From the NCBI GenBank assembly GCA_013400115.1, contig VXBP01009035.1, positions 653,398 through 717,397 on the forward strand: a DNA stretch of 64,000 bases. The letters are read 5' to 3'. This stretch comes from Rhinopomastus cyanomelas (Eukaryota; Chordata; Aves; Bucerotiformes; Rhinopomastidae). Under the pieces are notes generated by a model, which worked only from the letters and a program-made list of their open reading frames with translations, had not been told where the DNA came from and made no database searches. Position 1 is the stretch's first letter. Each line of letters starts with the position of its first letter. Positions 59,685 through 64,000 of this stretch are shown here, one piece after another. The position numbers and the translations under genes were made by a program.

Positions 59685-62148
59685 AGGCCAGGTTGCTTTT
59701 CTTTCTGTCTTACCGTGTGTGATTGTTAGCTGCTGAATGTAGAGAAGAAGGTCACCCTGGTTGTTTTAGTTGTGAAGCTGGGCTTTCTGACAGTTGTTCA
59801 AAGGTCAGGCTGCTTGTTCTTTTATTATCTGTCTGGCGTGTAAATAAATAAATGAAATACACCGAGGTGAAAAAATCCCAGCCATGGTGGTTGAGCGCAT
59901 CTTTTCACGCGGAATGACCCTTTATTCCCGCACAAAACGTTGCATAGAAGAGCACGAGGAAAACATACCCATTTGATTTCTTTTGAAATGGCTCTCTTAA
60001 GAGTGACAAATTGGGAAAGCAGCTGAAAGAAGCAAGGGGAACCATTGATTGTTACACACAATGTGATGGCTAAAGTGTCTTCTTTGAAGGAGAAGGAAGT
60101 TCCTCAATAGATCTCCTCCATCGGCACATATTGCTACAGGAAGCAATTTGCTATCTGCTGCCCAGAACTAATAAATTGATTTGTTGATGTAGGATCCAGG
60201 TCACAGCCTAAACTGGAAGGAAGACCGAGGGGTACAGTGTTGAGCTCCAACAAGCATGTTTTGGAGGGGGTTTTTCTGTGCAGAAATGGTCTTTTCTCTG
60301 AGATACACAGCTCATACTGACACAGCACTTGAGATAATGAACCTTCGTCTGAAGTTGAGGTTTCTGCGTATTAGCAACAGCATCATGCATCGAGGCTGAG
60401 ACTGATAAAGGTACTAAGTAATCATCCCTTTTAAAACAGGAATGACTTTGATGAACATGAAGATGAGTATCAGTACAAGTACAGGGTGTGCTTACTACCG
60501 TGTAGCGTGACCTTCATTTTGACAACAGCTCTTGGTGGTGGCGCTTTGTAGAAGCTGACAATTGGTTGTCTTCTTATTACTGCAGTGCCACATGGTTTCT
60601 GTTTATTTGCAGTCTTAGGACTTCAACTGTTTATCATTTTTGGTTTATGTGATGGGTTTAATCCCTTGAACAGGTGAAAGACATGCGAAATATTTAAGGG
60701 TTTGGTGATATGGCTGCTAGGGGAAGAGTGGATTCAGTCCTTCACAACTTTCAAGTAGAGCCATCTGGGCTATTCCAGAGGAGGAGAAAGGCATCAGTTC
60801 ATGTGCTTTAGCTTCCACAAGCAGTGTGCTGCAAGGTAATTGGACACTAATGCTTTCCTGAGAAAGAAGTGATAATATATTCAGAGTAGTGTGGGCTTTG
60901 AGGACTGCATGGTTTGCATGCATTCCAGGGATTTGCTCATGATTGGATTGTGCTTTGTGTCAAGTTTATCAAACATGTTCCAGTAACAGGCTTTTCTACC
61001 TACTAGGACACCAACCAGAACAAAACTGGTGCTTTAGATCCAATATCTTTTTAAAATGCACCACTGTCTTGCATTAGCATAAAGGGGCTCACATTCTTTT
61101 GTCACATTTTCTTCCTTGGTTGCCCCAGCTTGGGAGGGTAAATCTGTGTCCTCTTGTGACTCTTTTGCCAGTGCTGGGTTCAGAGGGGGGTTTTGTTGTT
61201 GTTGTAACTGTATTCTTACCCTTACTTCAGCTTTTCCTTCAACTCACACCTGGCCTCTGAATGGAACTGCTCTTACATAGACTGTGAGGGAGTCAGGTCA
61301 CAAATGAAGGCTAAAGGTTAACATCAGTTCCCAGTATCATCCTGTGATGTAGCAGAGAACCAGGTCTGCCCTTCCTGTTAATTGTACTGTCATTTCTGTA
61401 CTTGAAACAGTGAGAGCAGTAGTGCATAATGTGAGATGTTGAAAGAAAAACTGCAGTGGAACATAAAGATGTTTTAAAACATTTTTATAAGTTCTTCCTT
61501 ATTTTTTAAGGAGTATTTTGGGGTCACGTATACAAATTTTAATTTCAGCTACTCATTCTAAAAATCTACTTTTTCTTAGTGAAAGTTCAAGTTCCCTCAG
61601 CTTTTGACATTGTAAGTTTATGAGACCTAGAAGATTCTTGTTCATGGAATGCATGACATTTGCCACCACTGCTAAGATCATGTGTAGGGCAGGAATGAAT
61701 AAGTCAAGTTTGGGTTTACAAGCATCTATTTGGCTTAAAGAGAATGAGTAGCAATTGCAGGTTAAGGAAAGAGTTTTGTGTGCTTCTTTGTCAGTATAGT
61801 TCACGTTTCACAAGGCTATGGCTGCATTTCACGTACAGCCATGGATTTCTTCAGGAAGTGTAGGAGTTGCTCTGTAGGGATTTGTGGAGAAATAAAGAAA
61901 ATAATTAATAAATTCCTCACGTGCTGTTCTGCAGCATGTTTTATTTATCAGAAGGTAATTTGAAGCTTCCATTCCTTCTCCTTTGGTGTACAAAGAATTA
62001 GTAGCTTAAGGGCGCAGACACTGAAATTCAGCTCTAAGGTCACGTATTTCTTTCCCCATGCAGAAGGGGGAGAATTGTCTAGAGACACAGCCTTGGCTCT
62101 GAAGGGCTGCTCGTGGTTTGTGCCACTTCATTAGAAACCAAACAGTTT
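59685..62148. other. NRXN1: Intron sequence, nothing recognised
   Basis: Unique-looking sequence without CR1 or simple repeats. No frame resembles a known protein. Confidence 0.55.
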
Positions 62149-62244
62149 TCACAGAATCACAGAACATTAGGGATTGGAAGGGGCCTCGAAAGATCATCCA
62201 GTCCTATCCCCCTGCCACAGCAGGATCACCTAGATCCAGTTTTC
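62149..62244 (-). mobile_element. CR1 3' end fragment
   Basis: TCACAGAATCACAGAACATTAG to GGATCACCTAGATCCAGTTTTCC. It is antisense and truncated in the last codons. Confidence 0.9.
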
Positions 62245-62745
62245 CAGAAGTCTTGCAGATTAGGATTAGAAGGAGAGGATGAAGGCTTTGTGAAAGAAGG
62301 GATACGGAGTGACTGAAACACTGCTCTGAGCATATCACTTTATCTGAAGCACTTCCATTGGAAACACTTGCTGAATATTATTTCTGGTCAAGGTCAATCA
62401 GAACAAAAGATTGGATTTGCTTGATCAGATGAGAACTATGAGAACTTAATTACTTTGCTTCAGACTAAGGTACACTTAATTTGTAGCTCCAAAAGTCATG
62501 TAGTTTAACTTCACTGGGTTTATTAAAAAGTTAGAATTAAAGAAAAAATAATGTTGTGGTTTCTAAAGGTAGTAAAAGGAAAGGTGCAGAAAGTGCTCCA
62601 GTTTGGAATACAGTAAAATATGTGAAAGAACTGATGAAATTGTTAAAATATAAATTATGACTAATTTTACCAGAGATATTTTTAATTGGATAATGATCTT
62701 TAATAGAAGAGTCAAGGGTTTATCCCATGGTGAAATCAACCAATT

Positions 62746-63123
62746 TCAGGAGGATGGAGCCAGGCTCTTCTCAATATCATCTAGTGATAGGACAAGGGCC
62801 AATGGGTGTGAGATGGAACATAAGAGGTTCCACACCAATATAAATCATAGAATCATTAGGGATTGGAAGGGATCTTGAAAGATCATCTAGTNGAGATCTG
62901 AAAAGATCATCTAGCCCACCCCCCCTGCCACAGCAGGATCACCACAGACCACTGGAATGGGCTGCCCAGGGAAGTTGTGGAGTCTTCTTCTCTGGGGACG
63001 TTTAAAACACGTCTGAATATGTTCCTGTGTGACTTGGTCTAGGTGACCTTGCTCTGGCAGGGGGATTGGACTAGATGATCTTTTGAGGTCCCTTCCAATC
63101 CCTAATGTTCTGTGATTCTGTAA
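62746..63123 (+). mobile_element. CR1 3' fragment interrupted by an antisense CR1
   Basis: CAGGAGGATGGAGCCAGGCTC to CCACACCAATATAA, then resumes at ACAGACCACTGGAATGGGC (62944) and runs to the TTCTGTGATTCTGTA tail. About 30 bases of the element at the insertion point (the GAGAAGGAACTTCTTCCC block) are missing. Confidence 0.9.
62844..62943 (-). mobile_element. Nested antisense CR1 3' end
   Basis: ATCATAGAATCATTAGGGATTGG to CTGCCACAGCAGGATCACC, inserted within the + CR1. Inside it, GATCATCTAG recurs on both sides of an N (62892) as a partial duplication. This may be real or an assembly join. Confidence 0.85.
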
Positions 63124-64000
63124 ATTAGTTTAAAGTGCTAATGAGCCGAAACAAAAACCGAACAAGGAATGTTCAAAAGCCACTCAGGTGGCAGGTGAAA
63201 ACCAAAACCTAACTTGTCTTGCAGAAAAAACAAGATCTATTGAACTCATCCCACATAAAAACCCGAACGCAAAGACACACAGAGATTAGTCCCATGTTCT
63301 TACAAAACTGTGCACAGTGACAGTGTGTGTCCTCTCTGAACAAGCAGACAAAAGTGAAGTGAGGGAGGAGCTGGAAATCCCAAACTGGAAACTCCAAACG
63401 AGTCATACCTGTTCACAGAGTCACAAAAATTCAGTCTGGTAGCCACGGCAACTTCTCAATGCCTCAGGCCAAGAAACCCACCAAATTCAGAATATGATTC
63501 TTGCATAATCAAGCAGAGCAAATGGGGACATCTGCACTCCTGGAGTTAAGAGTGTTTAGTGTTTCTGTTACAGTTCTGTGTGTTTTGTGAGATAAGATGG
63601 TTATAGTAATTGGACCTGATTGAGACCTGAGATCACACATTATATTTTTAGAAATATGTTCTGGGAATTACTTCACCTGCTGTGGTTTGTTTATGGTATA
63701 CTGGATTCCCAAGGTCCCCATTAAGGCTCACAGTCACATTAAGAGCAGTTTTGTGTAAACAGCTACGTAGGCACCATACCCGTGCAAGTAGTTTGCAGTC
63801 TCATACGCTCAGCCAGCAGGCTGATGTTTAAACAGATGCTTAATTGCACCAGATCAAGGTCAGTGATTGTATTACCAAGAGAAGCATGAATCTGAACTGC
63901 AGGTATGCTGTGGTCTTTCTGCTCTTTGGGAGCACAAGCTTCAGCGTCCATCCTGTGTCCAGAGGGACAGCTGTGAGGCACTTGCAGGCAAATAGTGTTG
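63124..64000. other. NRXN1: Intron sequence to the window edge
   Basis: Unique-looking sequence. No LNS-domain exon of neurexin is visible before the window ends. Confidence 0.55.

Noticed and set aside
1..64000. CRISPR-like recurrence of near-identical short sequences
   Set aside because: The recurring units are CR1 3' ends on both strands at irregular spacing, with the avian octamer tail. No array structure.
12073..64000. Search for a further NRXN1 exon (last LNS domain or the alternatively spliced insert)
   Set aside because: No frame shows the expected LNS sequence following the Gly-His-Ala junction, so the next exon must lie beyond the window.

Overview
The window looks like nuclear DNA from a bird. 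It contains about 45 fragments of the CR1 non-LTR retrotransposon on both strands, roughly 10 kb in total. Most of them end in the avian CR1 signature, a tail of ATTCTGTGA-type octamers. The one confident protein-coding segment is a vertebrate gene exon. Many CR1 copies share one diagnostic 3' end and differ little, which suggests a lineage with a fairly recent CR1 burst. Woodpeckers and their relatives are one candidate, but this is inference. There are no bacterial-type operons, CRISPR arrays, or rRNA or tRNA genes that I could recognise.

The gene is neurexin-1 (NRXN1), read on the + strand. Positions 11832-12066 are the first coding exon of the beta isoform. It encodes the signal peptide and the beta-specific histidine-rich segment, and it ends in a phase-1 splice donor (G|GTGGGT). 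It sits near the 3' end of a CpG-rich block of about 3.3 kb (9450-12735), which is presumably the internal beta promoter and 5' leader. The leader carries several upstream ORFs. Everything else is intron: 1 to about 10 kb is alpha-transcript intron, and 12067-64000 is the first beta intron, also transcribed in alpha mRNAs. I found no other neurexin exon, so the exon encoding the last LNS domain must lie downstream.

Layout: 1-9100 is intron dense in CR1; 9450-12735 is the CpG island with promoter, leader and beta exon 1; 12735-16180 is CR1-free intron with a 29-base poly-G run; 16184-64000 is AT-rich intron with CR1 fragments, including tandem, head-to-head, nested and mosaic arrangements. Three short perfect or near-perfect hairpin clusters (26.8, 29.5 and 33.3 kb) are not explained by CR1.

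I did not find a novel multi-gene system. The observations most worth following up are the uORFs and apparent start-codon shift in the NRXN1-beta exon, a 122-bp inverted repeat that extends past its CR1 tails into shared flanking sequence, the unexplained hairpin clusters, and the CR1-free zone around the beta promoter.
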